Shown: piece after piece, positions 27,585 to 38,813 of the stretch
How the letters are laid out: each line of letters starts with the position of its first letter
Position numbering within the stretch: the stretch's first letter is position 1
Source of the DNA: Ferrigenium kumadai
GTDB taxonomy: Bacteria > Pseudomonadota > Gammaproteobacteria > Burkholderiales > Gallionellaceae
Assembly (NCBI RefSeq): GCF_018324385.1
Contig: NZ_AP019536.1
Location: forward strand, 2,480,001 to 2,544,000
Reading direction: 5' to 3'
Length of the DNA stretch: 64,000 nucleotides
Position numbers and translations under genes: made by a program
The notes under the pieces: generated by a model
Database searches by the model: none
What the model saw: only the letters and a program-made list of their open reading frames with translations
Told to the model about the DNA's origin: nothing

Positions 27585-28238
27585 TCAGAACACGAACCGC
27601 CGAGGTTGTGCCGCATTCTGCAACGGCGCGACGCAGGTTTCCAGGACGTTGACAGTCTCGAAGGTGTCCGGCGCAACGCGAGTGATCAGCTTCGCTTCCA
27701 TCAGCGGCGCTTCGCCGACGATGACGAACAGGCGGCCGCCGATGTTCAGGCTGTTCTGGAACGCCTCCGGCAACACCGGCGTGGAACCTGTCAATACGAT
27801 CACATCGTAGCTCGCTTCGCCCCAACCGCGCGCCGCATCGCCCACCTCAAGGGTGACGTTGTCGCGATGATAGGCCGCCAGATTCTGTTTCGCCATGGCG
27901 CTCAGTTCCGGCACGATCTCGACCGACGTCACATGCCCTGCCAAAGCGGACAACAGCGCCGTCAGGTAACCGCTGCCGGTGCCCACTTCCAGCACCTTGT
28001 CGTTGCGGGTGAGATGCAATTCCTGGACAGCACGCGCCTCAAGCTTGGGCTGCCACATCGCGGCGCCATGACCCAGCGGAATCTCCATATCGGCAAAGGC
28101 CAGGTCCTTCACCCCCGCCGGCACGAACTGCTCGCGGCGCACATGCTTGAGCAATTCCAGCACCCGTCCGTCCAGAACCTCCCACGGGCGAATCTGCTGC
28201 TCGATCATGTTAAAGCGCGCTTGTTCCACGTTTTGCAT
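27585..28238 (-). CDS. PCMT-family methyltransferase with an altered active-site motif
   Basis: This 217-residue protein belongs to the protein-L-isoaspartate O-methyltransferase family: NMIEQQIRPWEVLDGRVLELL at the N-terminus, then the SAM site VLEVGTGSGYLTALLSALA. The usual Pcm segment with the catalytic Ser (G-x-T-I-S-x-P) is replaced by LGHGAAMWQPKLEARAVQEL. Isoaspartate repair activity is therefore doubtful. The start at 28238 is supported by a strong GGAGAGGGAG ribosome site directly upstream. It lies 72 bases before tolC on the same strand, so co-transcription is likely. Its substrate is unknown. Confidence 0.8.
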   Translation of the reverse strand: MQNVEQARFNMIEQQIRPWEVLDGRVLELLKHVRREQFVPAGVKDLAFADMEIPLGHGAAMWQPKLEARAVQELHLTRNDKVLEVGTGSGYLTALLSALAGHVTSVEIVPELSAMAKQNLAAYHRDNVTLEVGDAARGWGEASYDVIVLTGSTPVLPEAFQNSLNIGGRLFVIVGEAPLMEAKLITRVAPDTFETVNVLETCVAPLQNAAQPRRFVF

Positions 28239-28295
28239 CTCCCTCTCCTGAAGCTTCGTATTCATTATGGTGTTGCTGTCGTCCGGGCAGTATAA

Positions 28296-30338
<2,043 letters not shown>

Positions 30339-30341
30339 AGC

Positions 30342-30608
30342 ATGACGGTGACTTGCAGGGAGGGCTGTGGCGCTTGCTGCATCGCGCCCTCCATTAACTC
30401 GCCTCTGCCGGGCATGCCGCAGGGCAAACCCGCCGGCGTGCGCTGCGTTCAACTCGTGGCTGATGAACGCTGCGCCGCATTCGGTCAGCCCGAACGGCCC
30501 GCATTTTGCACCGGTCTGCAGCCCTCGACGGAAATGTGCTGTGCATCGCGCGAGCAGGCACTGATGTGGTTGACCAAATTGGAGCAAGCAACGCGACCCT
30601 CCGTATAA
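30342..30608 (+). CDS. YkgJ-family cysteine-cluster protein
   Basis: This 88-residue protein has eight cysteines spread as CREGCGACC, VRCVQL, ERCAAF, FCTGL and EMCCASRE. The PGMPQGKPAGVRCVQL segment is the family hallmark. YkgJ/UPF0153-type proteins are presumed to bind zinc or an iron-sulfur cluster; their role is not established. The gene starts 3 bases after the thiC stop, so it should be transcribed with thiC and share its riboswitch. Confidence 0.85.
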   Translation: MTVTCREGCGACCIAPSINSPLPGMPQGKPAGVRCVQLVADERCAAFGQPERPAFCTGLQPSTEMCCASREQALMWLTKLEQATRPSV

Positions 30609-30609
30609 T
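30604..30609 (+). promoter_or_regulatory. Candidate -10 element upstream of the UDP-HexNAc dehydrogenase
   Basis: TATAAT lies 82 bases before the ATG at 30692 and overlaps the end of the preceding gene. A weak TTGGAG with 19-base spacing is the only -35 candidate. Confidence 0.3.
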
Positions 30610-30691
30610 TAAACCGAATTAATATCCATCCCCCGTCTTCCGCATCAATGTGTAAATTTGATCTGCCGTGGCCAGTGAAGGAGTGAAGTTG

Positions 30692-31984
30692 ATGAGTGAG
30701 TTGGAAACCATCGCAGTCGTGGGACTTGGGTATGTCGGGCTGCCGTTGGCCGTCGAGTTTGGCAAGAGATTCAACACCGTCGGTTACGACTTGTCCGAGA
30801 GCAAGGTCAACAGCTACCGGAAATTCATCGATCCGGCGGGCGAAATTGCCACAGACGACCTGAAAGCGGCCACAAAGCTTCGTGTCACAACCGATCCAGC
30901 GGAGTTGTCTGCCGCCGACTTTATCGTCGTGGCAGTGCCCACCCCGGTTGATAAAGCCAATCAGCCGGATTTCTCCCCGCTCATCTCCTCGAGCGCCACG
31001 GTAGGCCAATACATGAAACGGGGCGCGGTCGTTATCTACGAATCGACGGTCTACCCGGGAGCCACCGAGGAAATCTGCATTCCCGTGCTGGAAAAAGAAT
31101 CCGGCCTGAAATGGAAACAGGATTTCCATGTCGGCTATTCGCCGGAACGCGTCAATCCCGGCGACAAGGAACGCACCATCGCCATGGTCACCAAGGTAGT
31201 TTCGGGGGACAACGACGAAACGCTGGAAAAGGTGTCCCGGCTTTATGAATCCGTCATCCAGGCGGGCGTGCATCGGGCCACTTCAATCAAGGTGGCCGAA
31301 GCGGCCAAGGTTATTGAAAATACACAACGCGATCTGAATATCGCATTGATGAACGAGTTGTCCATTATTTTCGGAAAACTCGGGATCGATACGCTGGAGG
31401 TTTTACAGGCCGCCGGCACGAAGTGGAATTTTTTGCCGTTCCGTCCCGGATTGGTGGGTGGGCACTGCATCGGGGTGGATCCATATTACCTGACACACAA
31501 GGCGGCAATGATGGGTTACCACCCGCAAGTGATTCTTGCCGGGCGCCGGATCAACGACGACATGGCTTCCCATGTGGCAAAACAGACTATCAAGCAAATG
31601 GTCCATGCAGGCTCTTCGATCAAGGGAGCCAAGGTTATCGTACTGGGCCTGACGTTCAAGGAGAATTGCTCCGATCTGCGCAATTCAAGGGTAGCCGACC
31701 TGGTCCGGGAACTTGAGGATTTCGAGTGTGAGGTAGCCGTGCATGATCCGATCGCCGATCCCGCCAAGGCGCTGCATGAATACGGCATTTCGCTGTGCTC
31801 GTGGGATGATCTGCCGGACGAGGCGGATGCCGTTGTCTTAGCCGTAAAACATCACGAGTATCTGCATATGCCCTTGCCTGAAATTCTCAAGCACATCAAA
31901 CGCAACGGCGTGGTAGTCGACATCAAATCCGCTTTCGATCCCATTGCGATCAGGAGTGCAGGGTTCCGTTTATGGCGCATGTAG
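30692..31984 (+). CDS. UDP-N-acetylhexosamine 6-dehydrogenase (TviB/WbpO-like)
   Basis: This 430-residue UDP-glucose/GDP-mannose dehydrogenase-family protein starts MSELETIAVVGLGYVGLPLA. It carries VVAVPTPVDKANQPDFSPL, YESTVYPGATEE, the GYSPERVNPGD signature and the catalytic Cys in LVGGHCIGVDPYYLTHKA. The SPERVNPGD form points to the TviB/WbpO branch acting on UDP-GlcNAc or UDP-GalNAc. It would supply a hexosaminuronic acid for surface glycan. The ATG at 30692 has GGAG about 9 bases upstream; an upstream GTG at 30668 is less well supported. It stands alone here, away from other glycan genes. Confidence 0.9.
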   Translation: MSELETIAVVGLGYVGLPLAVEFGKRFNTVGYDLSESKVNSYRKFIDPAGEIATDDLKAATKLRVTTDPAELSAADFIVVAVPTPVDKANQPDFSPLISSSATVGQYMKRGAVVIYESTVYPGATEEICIPVLEKESGLKWKQDFHVGYSPERVNPGDKERTIAMVTKVVSGDNDETLEKVSRLYESVIQAGVHRATSIKVAEAAKVIENTQRDLNIALMNELSIIFGKLGIDTLEVLQAAGTKWNFLPFRPGLVGGHCIGVDPYYLTHKAAMMGYHPQVILAGRRINDDMASHVAKQTIKQMVHAGSSIKGAKVIVLGLTFKENCSDLRNSRVADLVRELEDFECEVAVHDPIADPAKALHEYGISLCSWDDLPDEADAVVLAVKHHEYLHMPLPEILKHIKRNGVVVDIKSAFDPIAIRSAGFRLWRM

Positions 31985-32009
31985 TTCAATAACGCAATCC
32001 TGCCACCGG

Positions 32010-32015
32010 TATAAT
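32010..32015 (+). promoter_or_regulatory. Candidate -10 element giving a leaderless DUF1289 message
   Basis: A perfect TATAAT is followed by CGCGCC and then the ATG at 32022. There is no Shine-Dalgarno sequence. The expected transcription start falls on the A of the ATG. Confidence 0.45.
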
Positions 32016-32021
32016 CGCGCC

Positions 32022-32219
32022 ATGCAACGCCTCCCTGCCCATCCCGCCCCAATCACCGCTGATTCACCCTGCGTCGGATATTGCACCACGGTGCTGGGCG
32101 ACGATATCTGTCGCAGTTGCCTGCGCACCTTCGACGAGATCACGCGCTGGGTGGGAATGAGCGACGAAGAACGCCGCGCCGTGAATCTGCGCATCGCAAC
32201 CGAACAACAAACCCGTTAA
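32022..32219 (+). CDS. DUF1289-domain small cysteine protein
   Basis: This 65-residue protein contains [29 protein letters not shown], the defining four-cysteine DUF1289 pattern, followed by the usual [13 protein letters not shown] tail. Such proteins are thought to bind a metal or cluster; no function is established. The gene appears to be expressed from its own promoter. It ends 9 bases before a dRS3-like palindromic repeat. Confidence 0.85.
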   Translation: MQRLPAHPAPITADSPCVGYCTTVLGDDICRSCLRTFDEITRWVGMSDEERRAVNLRIATEQQTR

Positions 32220-32228
32220 ATACTCTGG

Positions 32229-32248
32229 ATTCCCGCCTGCGCGGGAAT
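32229..32248. repeat. dRS3-like 20-bp palindromic repeat
   Basis: ATTCCC, an 8-base centre GCCTGCGC, then GGGAAT. This matches the ATTCCC-N8-GGGAAT form of Neisseria dRS3 elements, which are dispersed repeats and filamentous-phage insertion targets. It sits in the leader of uppP, 10 bases before its ATG, and can fold into a hairpin. Only one copy was noticed in the window. Confidence 0.65.
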
Positions 32249-32257
32249 GACGAAACT

Positions 32258-33082
32258 ATGGACATCGCACTGCTGCTCAAGGCCGCCATCCTCGGCATCG
32301 TCGAAGGACTGACCGAATTCCTGCCGATCTCTTCCACCGGCCACCTCATCATCCTCGGCGACCTGCTCGACTACAACGACGAGACCAGCAAGGTATTCAA
32401 GATCGTCATCCAGCTTGCGGCCATTCTCGCCGTGTGCTGGGACTATCGCGAGCGCCTGACCAAAATGGTGATCGGTTTGCCGGGCGATGCGCCGTCGCAG
32501 CGTTTCGCCGCCATGCTGTTCGTCGGCTTCCTGCCCGCCGCAGTGCTGGGATTCATGTTCCATTCCACGATCAAGGCGTTGCTGTTCAACCCGATCACCG
32601 TCGCCACCGCGCTGATCGTGGGCGGCTTCGTCATCCTCTACGTGGAGAAGCGCGCCTACCATCCGCGCGTCAATTCGGTGGACGAGATGCGCTGGCCGGA
32701 TGCGCTCAAGGTAGGCTTCGCGCAGGCCGTCGCGATGATTCCCGGCACCTCGCGCTCGGGTGCGACCATCATGGGCGGGATGATCTTCGGATTGAGCCGC
32801 AAGACGGCGGCGGAGTTCTCCTTCTTTCTCGCCATCCCCACCATGTTCGCCGCCACGGCCTACGACCTCTACAAGAACTGGGCGCTGCTGCATGCCTCCG
32901 ACCTGCCGGTGTTCGCCGTCGGCTTCATCGCCTCGTTCCTCGCCGCGATGTGGGCGGTGAAGAGCTTCATCCGCTTCATCTCCAACCACACCTTCGTGGT
33001 GTTCGCCTGGTACCGCATCGTATTCGGCGTGATCGTCCTGCTCACTGCCTACACAGGTGCAGTAAGCTGGTCGCATCCATAA
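32258..33082 (+). CDS. uppP: Undecaprenyl-diphosphatase
   Basis: This 274-residue integral membrane phosphatase has [19 protein letters not shown] at residues 12-30, with the catalytic Glu and Ser region. The second motif is [13 protein letters not shown] in the middle. It dephosphorylates undecaprenyl diphosphate so the carrier can be reused for peptidoglycan and O-antigen synthesis. The ATG at 32258 starts the family N-terminus; earlier in-frame codons lie in the preceding gene and repeat. A strong terminator follows directly. Confidence 0.96.
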   Translation: MDIALLLKAAILGIVEGLTEFLPISSTGHLIILGDLLDYNDETSKVFKIVIQLAAILAVCWDYRERLTKMVIGLPGDAPSQRFAAMLFVGFLPAAVLGFMFHSTIKALLFNPITVATALIVGGFVILYVEKRAYHPRVNSVDEMRWPDALKVGFAQAVAMIPGTSRSGATIMGGMIFGLSRKTAAEFSFFLAIPTMFAATAYDLYKNWALLHASDLPVFAVGFIASFLAAMWAVKSFIRFISNHTFVVFAWYRIVFGVIVLLTAYTGAVSWSHP

Positions 33083-33113
33083 AAAAACCGCCGGGGTTTC
33101 CGGCGGCTTTTTC
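33083..33113. terminator. Bidirectional Rho-independent terminator between uppP and the TonB receptor
   Basis: CCGCCGG (33088-33094), loop GGTTT, CCGGCGG (33100-33106), with an A-run before and CTTTTT after. It can serve both the plus-strand uppP and the convergent minus-strand receptor gene. Confidence 0.9.
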
Positions 33114-33132
33114 GATCCAATTACAACTCGGT

Positions 33133-35376
33133 TTAAAATTTAACTGTCGCACCGGCATAAAGTGAACGCCCGATGCCGGGAACGGGGATACCCCAAGGCA
33201 TATCGACGGGGTTGATCGCCATGGTCGTTCCCTGCCCGGCATAGGCACCGCCGAGCGGCAGGGCATATAGCTTGTCGAACAGGTTCTCGACTCCGAAGTC
33301 GATGCGTGCCTGCTTCCATGAATAGGTAGCACGCAAATTAACAAGGCCATAGCCCGGCGTCCTGATTTCGTTGCGCGCATCGGAAAGCTGGTTCTTGGCC
33401 TTTGCAGCCACGAGCTCGATGCCGTTGTCCCAGCCCCCAAGTTTCTGTGTAAACGTGAGCTTGGCATTGAGCGGCATGATGTTGTAGAGATCATCACCCG
33501 TGTTGCGGTTCTTGCCGTTGGTGTAGGTGAGCAAGCCCTTGAGGCCGAGTTCGCCCATGCCGTTCTTGGCCAGTGGCATATGGCCAGAGAGATCGAGGCC
33601 ATAGAGCCGTGCCGACTGGTTTGCGTATTTGAGCACGACGAACTGGTTTGTCAGCAACGGAGCGCGCGCGGCATTGGTGGCACCATTCCATTGCACGGCA
33701 TCGATGTAGTCGGTGACCCGTGTGTAATAGGGTGTGGCCTTGAACTCCCAATCCCGGTCGGTCGCGTGCCAATCGAAGGTAGCAGAGAGTGTATGCGCCT
33801 TTTCCGGTCTCAGATTGACGTCGCCGATATAGCCGTTTCCGTCGCCGACAAAATTGTTCATGATCGACATCATGTTCGCAGTGGACCAGGTGTAGCGTTC
33901 ATAAAGGTTCGGCGAACGTACCTTGCGGGCAAAGCCGAATTCGATGTCGTTATTGGCATTCGCCGTGTAACGCGCCAAGGCGCTCATATCCCAGTTGTTG
34001 TCGGTTTTATCGCGGTTGGCGTTGTTGAAACTGACGGCATCTCTGGTTTGGTTCATCATCCCCCCCGCTCCCGCCGTCGGGAACGTGGCTAAGTTGTAAC
34101 CGTGAACCTGGCCGGCATTCGTGTTCACCCGCTCATAGCGCAGGCCAAGCAGCGTCAGCCATTGCTGACCCAGGTTCTTTTCCCATTCGCCGAACAGTGC
34201 CGTGCGGTCGCGCTTGCCGTTGTTGATGTTCCAGAAAGGATTGGGGCCCATTCCCGCGCTGCCAACTACGGCCGGCCACCAGTCATCAAGGCGATAATTC
34301 TGGTATTCGCCGCCGACGCGCAGGAAATCCTGCTCGGTCAGGACGATGCTGGCCTTGGCGGTGACACCCGTCGTCCTGCCTTGGGTGTTCATCGGCATGC
34401 CCTGGGTCGAATTGCCAGCGGTATACAGGAATTTTTTGTCAGGGCCGAATTCCATGAAGTGATCGACCTTGTCGTGATATGCCCGTGCCTCCAGCGCACC
34501 CCAATCAAGTTGGCCGACATAACGCAGATTGAAACTGCGCTGGGTATTGCCCATCATGTCCATGCGCTGGTTCGGGTAAAGCTCATAAGGGATGTCCTGC
34601 AAGCCCAGTTTGGCTTCAACGATGTGATTGCCACCTTTCATCGCGAAACCGAGAGTGTGATTCCTGGTCTTGTACGCCGTCGAACCGACTTCATTGAGCG
34701 GGAGAGTATGTCCGGTAACGCCGGTATCTGTTCTTGTCTTGAAATTACCCCCCGCTTTGTAGTTGTTCGATTCTGCGGTCGCGCCGGAGTAAGTCAGATT
34801 GATGGACTCGGTGGCATAGGTGGCGGAAAGGTTGCCGCCTTTCGCATTGCCGTTGCTGCGGTAGAACGCGCCAATCTCACCCTTGGTAAGGCTACCTTGA
34901 CCGGGGGCAGCGAACACCGGTGCAGGCGAATCGACGACGATGGAGCCGCCGATGCTATCACCGCCGACGCTCACCGGTGTGATACCGGCATATACCTTGA
35001 CGGTGCCGACATTGGTTGGGTCAATAGAGGAAAGCGGCGAGTTCATATGGTTCGGGCAGGAGGCAATAAAGTCCATGCCATCGACCTTGACGCGCACGCG
35101 GTCGTCCGCCATTCCGTGAATCACGGGCAGGCTGGAAACGCCGCCAGCGCCATAAAGACTAATCCCGGGCTGATCCTCAAGCAGTTTTGCCGTATCGCTG
35201 GTGGATGCGCGCAGATGGTTAATATTTCCTCCGCCGAGAGCGGAGTCGCTCAAGGCTGGCAGAGGTTGCAGTTTTTCTGCCGTCACTTCGACTTCCGGCA
35301 TGGTGGCCGTCTCGGCGGCAAACGCCCCCGGCGCGAACGCCAGCGCGACACAAACGGTTATACGCTTCAACTGCAT
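33133..35376 (-). CDS. TonB-dependent outer-membrane receptor, OprC/NosA copper-receptor-like
   Basis: This 747-residue protein has a signal peptide (about residues 1-20). A plug domain follows with [33 protein letters not shown], and then a 22-strand-type barrel ending in the aromatic YAGATVKF. The plug carries [19 protein letters not shown] (Cys107, His110, Met111), a Cys/His/Met group recalling the copper site of OprC/NosA. The barrel loops are rich in Met ([20 protein letters not shown]). Copper import is therefore the best guess, though another metal is possible. The 5' leader holds a strong hairpin followed by a T-run. Confidence 0.8.
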   Translation of the reverse strand: MQLKRITVCVALAFAPGAFAAETATMPEVEVTAEKLQPLPALSDSALGGGNINHLRASTSDTAKLLEDQPGISLYGAGGVSSLPVIHGMADDRVRVKVDGMDFIASCPNHMNSPLSSIDPTNVGTVKVYAGITPVSVGGDSIGGSIVVDSPAPVFAAPGQGSLTKGEIGAFYRSNGNAKGGNLSATYATESINLTYSGATAESNNYKAGGNFKTRTDTGVTGHTLPLNEVGSTAYKTRNHTLGFAMKGGNHIVEAKLGLQDIPYELYPNQRMDMMGNTQRSFNLRYVGQLDWGALEARAYHDKVDHFMEFGPDKKFLYTAGNSTQGMPMNTQGRTTGVTAKASIVLTEQDFLRVGGEYQNYRLDDWWPAVVGSAGMGPNPFWNINNGKRDRTALFGEWEKNLGQQWLTLLGLRYERVNTNAGQVHGYNLATFPTAGAGGMMNQTRDAVSFNNANRDKTDNNWDMSALARYTANANNDIEFGFARKVRSPNLYERYTWSTANMMSIMNNFVGDGNGYIGDVNLRPEKAHTLSATFDWHATDRDWEFKATPYYTRVTDYIDAVQWNGATNAARAPLLTNQFVVLKYANQSARLYGLDLSGHMPLAKNGMGELGLKGLLTYTNGKNRNTGDDLYNIMPLNAKLTFTQKLGGWDNGIELVAAKAKNQLSDARNEIRTPGYGLVNLRATYSWKQARIDFGVENLFDKLYALPLGGAYAGQGTTMAINPVDMPWGIPVPGIGRSLYAGATVKF

Positions 35377-35390
35377 TGTTCTTCTCCCTG

Positions 35391-35425
35391 TAAAAATGCG
35401 CCGTGATTATCGGCGCGGCGCATTT
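35391..35425 (-). promoter_or_regulatory. Terminator-like hairpin in the leader of the TonB receptor
   Basis: On the minus strand AAATGCGCC pairs perfectly with GGCGCATTT (9 bp, 14-base loop). TTTTTA follows directly, and the ribosome site comes just before the ATG at 35376. The shape is that of an attenuator. A second, competing fold (GCGCC...GGCGC) is possible within the loop. No known riboswitch motif was recognised. Confidence 0.5.
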
Positions 35426-35551
35426 GTCTGGGAATGCGTCATATTGTCGCACCCGCGTATTTGCTTGGGCGGCACAACATGGCGCGCGCAAAGATGTCAT
35501 CTCGGTGTCATAATCGTGCAACATAATCACAACCCATGGAGATTCCCGAAC

Positions 35552-35824
35552 ATGACAAGAATGGTTCACTGTGTGAAACTGGGCCGCGAAGCGGAAGGAC
35601 TGGATCGTGCACCCTACCCCGGCCCGCTGGGCCAGCGGATCTTCGACAACGTTTCCAAGGAAGCCTGGCAGGGCTGGATCCGCTTCCAGACCATGCTGGT
35701 GAACGAGAACCGGCTGAACCTCGCCGATGCGGAGGCCCGCAGATACCTGGCCGCGCAGATGGAGAACTACTTCTTCGGCGAGGGCTCGCAGATGCCGCAG
35801 GGTTTCGTGCCGCCGAAAAATTGA
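35552..35824 (+). CDS. yggX: YggX-family Fe(II)-trafficking/oxidative damage protection protein
   Basis: This 90-residue protein starts [21 protein letters not shown] and contains [24 protein letters not shown] and [15 protein letters not shown]. These are the full YggX signature, including the single conserved Cys7. Family members protect iron-sulfur enzymes from oxidants. GGAG precedes the ATG. Its stop overlaps a TTG that begins ppk1. Confidence 0.96.
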   Translation: MTRMVHCVKLGREAEGLDRAPYPGPLGQRIFDNVSKEAWQGWIRFQTMLVNENRLNLADAEARRYLAAQMENYFFGEGSQMPQGFVPPKN

Positions 35825-37923
35825 CGATTCGCGCTTTGGCCAGAAAATTCTCCCCACAGCAGTTCCTCAACCGTGAACTCGGCCAGCTCGAGTTCAACCA
35901 GCGCGTGCTCGCGCAGGCCGAGGACACCACCATCCCGCTGCTGGAGCGGCTGAAATACCTGTGTATCGTCAGCAGCAACCTCGACGAATTCTTCGAGATC
36001 CGGGTCGCAGGCCTGAAGGAACAGATCAAGCTGGGCAGCGTCGTCGCCAGCGTGGACGGCATGACCGCCAAACAGACGCTCAAGCTGGTGCGCGATCAGG
36101 CCCACCGCCTGATCGAGCGGCAATACCAGCTGTTCAACACCGACCTCGTCCCCGCGCTCGCCTCACAGGGCATCAAATTTATCCGCCGCACACACTGGAA
36201 CGAGGCACAGCAGGCCTGGGTGAAGGACTTCTTCTTCCGCGAAGTGATGCCGGTGCTGACGCCCATCGGTCTCGACCCTGCGCATCCCTTCCCCCGCGTG
36301 CACAACAAGAGCCTGAACTTCGCCGTCGAGCTGCAGGGCAAGGATGCCTTCGGGCGCAACTCGGCACGCGCCATCGTGCAGGCGCCGCGCGTGCTGCCGC
36401 GCACCATCCTGATGCCGCCGGAGATCAGCGGCTGCGAGCACGGCTTCGTGTTCCTGTCTTCCATCCTGCACGCGCATGTCGGAGAACTGTTCGCGGGCAT
36501 GGAAGTGCTGGGCTGCTACCAGTTCCGCGTGACGCGCAACAGCGACCTGTTCGTGGACGAAGAAGAGGTGAAGAACCTGCGCCTCAGCCTGCAGGGCGAA
36601 TTGCCGCACCGCCATTTCGGCGACGCGGTGCGCCTGGAGATCGCCGACAACTGCTCGCCGCAGGTGGCCGAACTGCTGATGAGGGAATTCAACCTCGCGC
36701 CGGAAGACCTGTACCGCGTGCACGGGCCGGTGAACCTAGTACGCCTGATGGAGATCCCGGGCCTGGTGGCGCGTGACGACCTGAAATTCACGCCGTTCAT
36801 GCCCAGCATCCCGACCGGGCTGCAGAAGAAGGGGGCGGACATGTTCAAGGCGATCCGCAAGGGCGACGTGCTGCTGCACCACCCCTTCCAGTCGTTCAAG
36901 CCGGTGATCGACTTCATCCAGCAGGCCACCAGCGACCCGGATGTGGTGGCGATCAAGCAGACCGTGTACCGCACCGGCGTGGATTCCGCCCTGATGGAAG
37001 CGCTGATCGGCGCGGCGCAGCGCGGCAAGGAAGTGACGGTTGTGGTGGAACTGCTGGCGCGCTTCGACGAAGAGGCCAACATCAATTGGGCGAACCGCCT
37101 GGAACAGGTCGGCGCGCACGTGGTGTACGGCGTGGTCGGCCACAAGACCCACGCCAAGATGCTGATGGTGGTGCGCCGCGAGGAAGGCAAACTGCGCCGC
37201 TATGTGCACCTCGGCACCGGCAACTACCACCCGCGCACCGCGCGACTGTACACCGACTTCGGCCTGTTCACCTGTAACGAGGAGGTCTGCGCCGACGTGA
37301 ACGAGGTGTTCAGCCAGCTCACCAGCCTCGGCAAGGCACGCAAGCTCAACCACCTTTGGCAATCACCGTTCACGTTGCACAGCGAAATCCTGCGCGCCAT
37401 CCAGAACGAGACCCGCCTTGCCAGGGAGGGCAAGCGTGCGCACATCATCGCCAAGATGAACGCGCTGCTCGAACCGGAAACCATAGGCGCGCTTTACGAA
37501 GCCTCGCAGGCGGGTGTGAAGATCGACCTGATCGTGCGCGGCGTGTGCGCGCTTCGCCCCGGTGTCAAAGGGCTATCGGAGAACATCCGCGTGCGCTCGG
37601 TGATCGGGCGTTTCCTCGAGCACTCGCGCATCTTTTATTTCTGCAACGACCTGAGGCACGACGTCTATCTGGCTAGTGCGGACTGGATGGACCGCAACTT
37701 CTTCCGCCGCATTGAGGTGTGCTTTCCTGTGCTCGACAAGAAGCTCAAGAAACGCGTTCTAGACGAAGGGCTAAAGGCCTACCTGCAGGACAACTGCCAG
37801 GCATGGGATATGGACGGCGACGGCCATTACCGCCGCAAGGCCACACGCCGTGCAACACGCACCTGCGCGCAGGAGGGGCTGCTCAAGCAGCTCGCCGCCC
37901 TGCCGGACAAGACCGGCAATTAG
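35821..37923 (+). CDS. ppk1: Polyphosphate kinase 1
   Basis: This 700-residue enzyme polymerises the gamma-phosphate of ATP into polyphosphate. Visible parts are [76 protein letters not shown] and [15 protein letters not shown]; the last holds the catalytic His. No ATG lies near the family N-terminus. TTG at 35821, in a TTGA overlap with the yggX stop, gives the expected length. Translation is thus probably coupled to yggX. The gene ends in a 4-base convergent overlap with the next minus-strand gene. Confidence 0.93.
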   Translation: MTIRALARKFSPQQFLNRELGQLEFNQRVLAQAEDTTIPLLERLKYLCIVSSNLDEFFEIRVAGLKEQIKLGSVVASVDGMTAKQTLKLVRDQAHRLIERQYQLFNTDLVPALASQGIKFIRRTHWNEAQQAWVKDFFFREVMPVLTPIGLDPAHPFPRVHNKSLNFAVELQGKDAFGRNSARAIVQAPRVLPRTILMPPEISGCEHGFVFLSSILHAHVGELFAGMEVLGCYQFRVTRNSDLFVDEEEVKNLRLSLQGELPHRHFGDAVRLEIADNCSPQVAELLMREFNLAPEDLYRVHGPVNLVRLMEIPGLVARDDLKFTPFMPSIPTGLQKKGADMFKAIRKGDVLLHHPFQSFKPVIDFIQQATSDPDVVAIKQTVYRTGVDSALMEALIGAAQRGKEVTVVVELLARFDEEANINWANRLEQVGAHVVYGVVGHKTHAKMLMVVRREEGKLRRYVHLGTGNYHPRTARLYTDFGLFTCNEEVCADVNEVFSQLTSLGKARKLNHLWQSPFTLHSEILRAIQNETRLAREGKRAHIIAKMNALLEPETIGALYEASQAGVKIDLIVRGVCALRPGVKGLSENIRVRSVIGRFLEHSRIFYFCNDLRHDVYLASADWMDRNFFRRIEVCFPVLDKKLKKRVLDEGLKAYLQDNCQAWDMDGDGHYRRKATRRATRTCAQEGLLKQLAALPDKTGN

Positions 37924-38267
37924 TGCTTTTTCGGACGGCCGGTCTTGATCTTCTCAAGGCCGCCCAGCGCTCGCTTCAATTGCGCGGCGCTCAACCCGGC
38001 CAGAACTTGCAGGCCCGCGCGCAGCACTTCACTCTTCTTCACCGGCAGCCCGGCCTTGAGGCAAGCTTCCTTGATCTCGGCGATCTTCCGGTATTCGTTC
38101 TCCGGCATGGTGAAGCTGTCGCGCACCACCTTCACCTTCTGCTTCGCTTTCTTGGCCTCCGGCTTGGAAGCGGCGCGCACAGGCTTGGCTACTGCCTTTG
38201 CCACCGGTTTCTTCGCGGCAGGTTTCTTCGTGGTTGTTGCGGTTGCAGCGGACTTCTTGGTTGTCAT
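37920..38267 (-). CDS. Lys/Ala-rich N-terminal tail plus conserved helical domain, histone H1-like
   Basis: This 115-residue protein has a tail of about 45 residues made of Lys-Lys-x-Ala-Ala repeats, like bacterial histone H1-type proteins. A conserved segment follows, SFTMPENEYRKIAEIKEACLKAG then PVKKSEVLRAGLQVLAGLS, that looks like a ribbon-helix-helix-type DNA-binding unit. It ends in KTGRPKKH, an AT-hook-like tail. DNA binding is likely; the function is not established. It runs antisense to, and ends against, ppk1. Confidence 0.7.
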   Translation of the reverse strand: MTTKKSAATATTTKKPAAKKPVAKAVAKPVRAASKPEAKKAKQKVKVVRDSFTMPENEYRKIAEIKEACLKAGLPVKKSEVLRAGLQVLAGLSAAQLKRALGGLEKIKTGRPKKH

Positions 38268-38349
38268 GTCATGTACCCCAGAGTAAAGTGACAAAAACAG
38301 TGTATACGCTATATGCAAGCTGGCAAACTGTAATTTTCGGGAGACCAAA

Positions 38350-38802
38350 GTGGATCTGATCCTGTGGCGGCATGCGGAAGCAGAGGACGGCGCGCCCGAC
38401 CTCGAACGCAAACTCACCTCCAAAGGCGTCAAGCAAGCCGAAAAGACCGCCGCCTTCCTGCGCCAGCACATGCCGCGTGATGCGCGCATCCTGGTCAGCC
38501 CGGCCACCCGCACACTGCAGACCGTTGCTGCCCTCACCGACCATTTCACCCTCGCCCCCACCATCGGCCCCGGCGCTTCGGCGCACGCGATCTTGCAAGC
38601 CGCTCGCTGGCCGGACGCGGGTGGTACGGTGCTGGTGGTCGGTCACCAGCCGACACTGGGCGAAGTCGCAGCTCAGCTGCTCGGCAGCGATGATTATTCG
38701 CTAAGCCTGAAGAAAGGCGCGCTGTGGTGGTTCAGCTACCGCGAGCGCGAAGAGCAGCCGCAGGTCACCCTGCGCCTCGTCATTTCGCCGGAATTTTTGT
38801 AA
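38350..38802 (+). CDS. sixA: Phosphohistidine phosphatase SixA
   Basis: This 150-residue member of the histidine-phosphatase (RHG) superfamily starts VDLILWRHAEAEDGAPD with the catalytic RH. VSPATRTLQTVAALTDHF and VVGHQPTLGEVAAQLLG with the second His follow. It starts at GTG with GGGAG about 7 bases upstream. SixA removes phosphate from His-containing phosphotransfer proteins. Here it is 11 bases from a polyphosphate enzyme, and related histidine phosphatases often accompany polyphosphate genes. Confidence 0.9.
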   Translation: MDLILWRHAEAEDGAPDLERKLTSKGVKQAEKTAAFLRQHMPRDARILVSPATRTLQTVAALTDHFTLAPTIGPGASAHAILQAARWPDAGGTVLVVGHQPTLGEVAAQLLGSDDYSLSLKKGALWWFSYREREEQPQVTLRLVISPEFL

Positions 38803-38813
38803 GGGAGAACGCC

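Noticed and set aside
35536..35820. An in-frame N-terminal extension of ppk1 over yggX
   Set aside because: It runs through yggX in another frame and does not resemble any PPK1 N-terminus. TTG at 35821 gives the normal protein.
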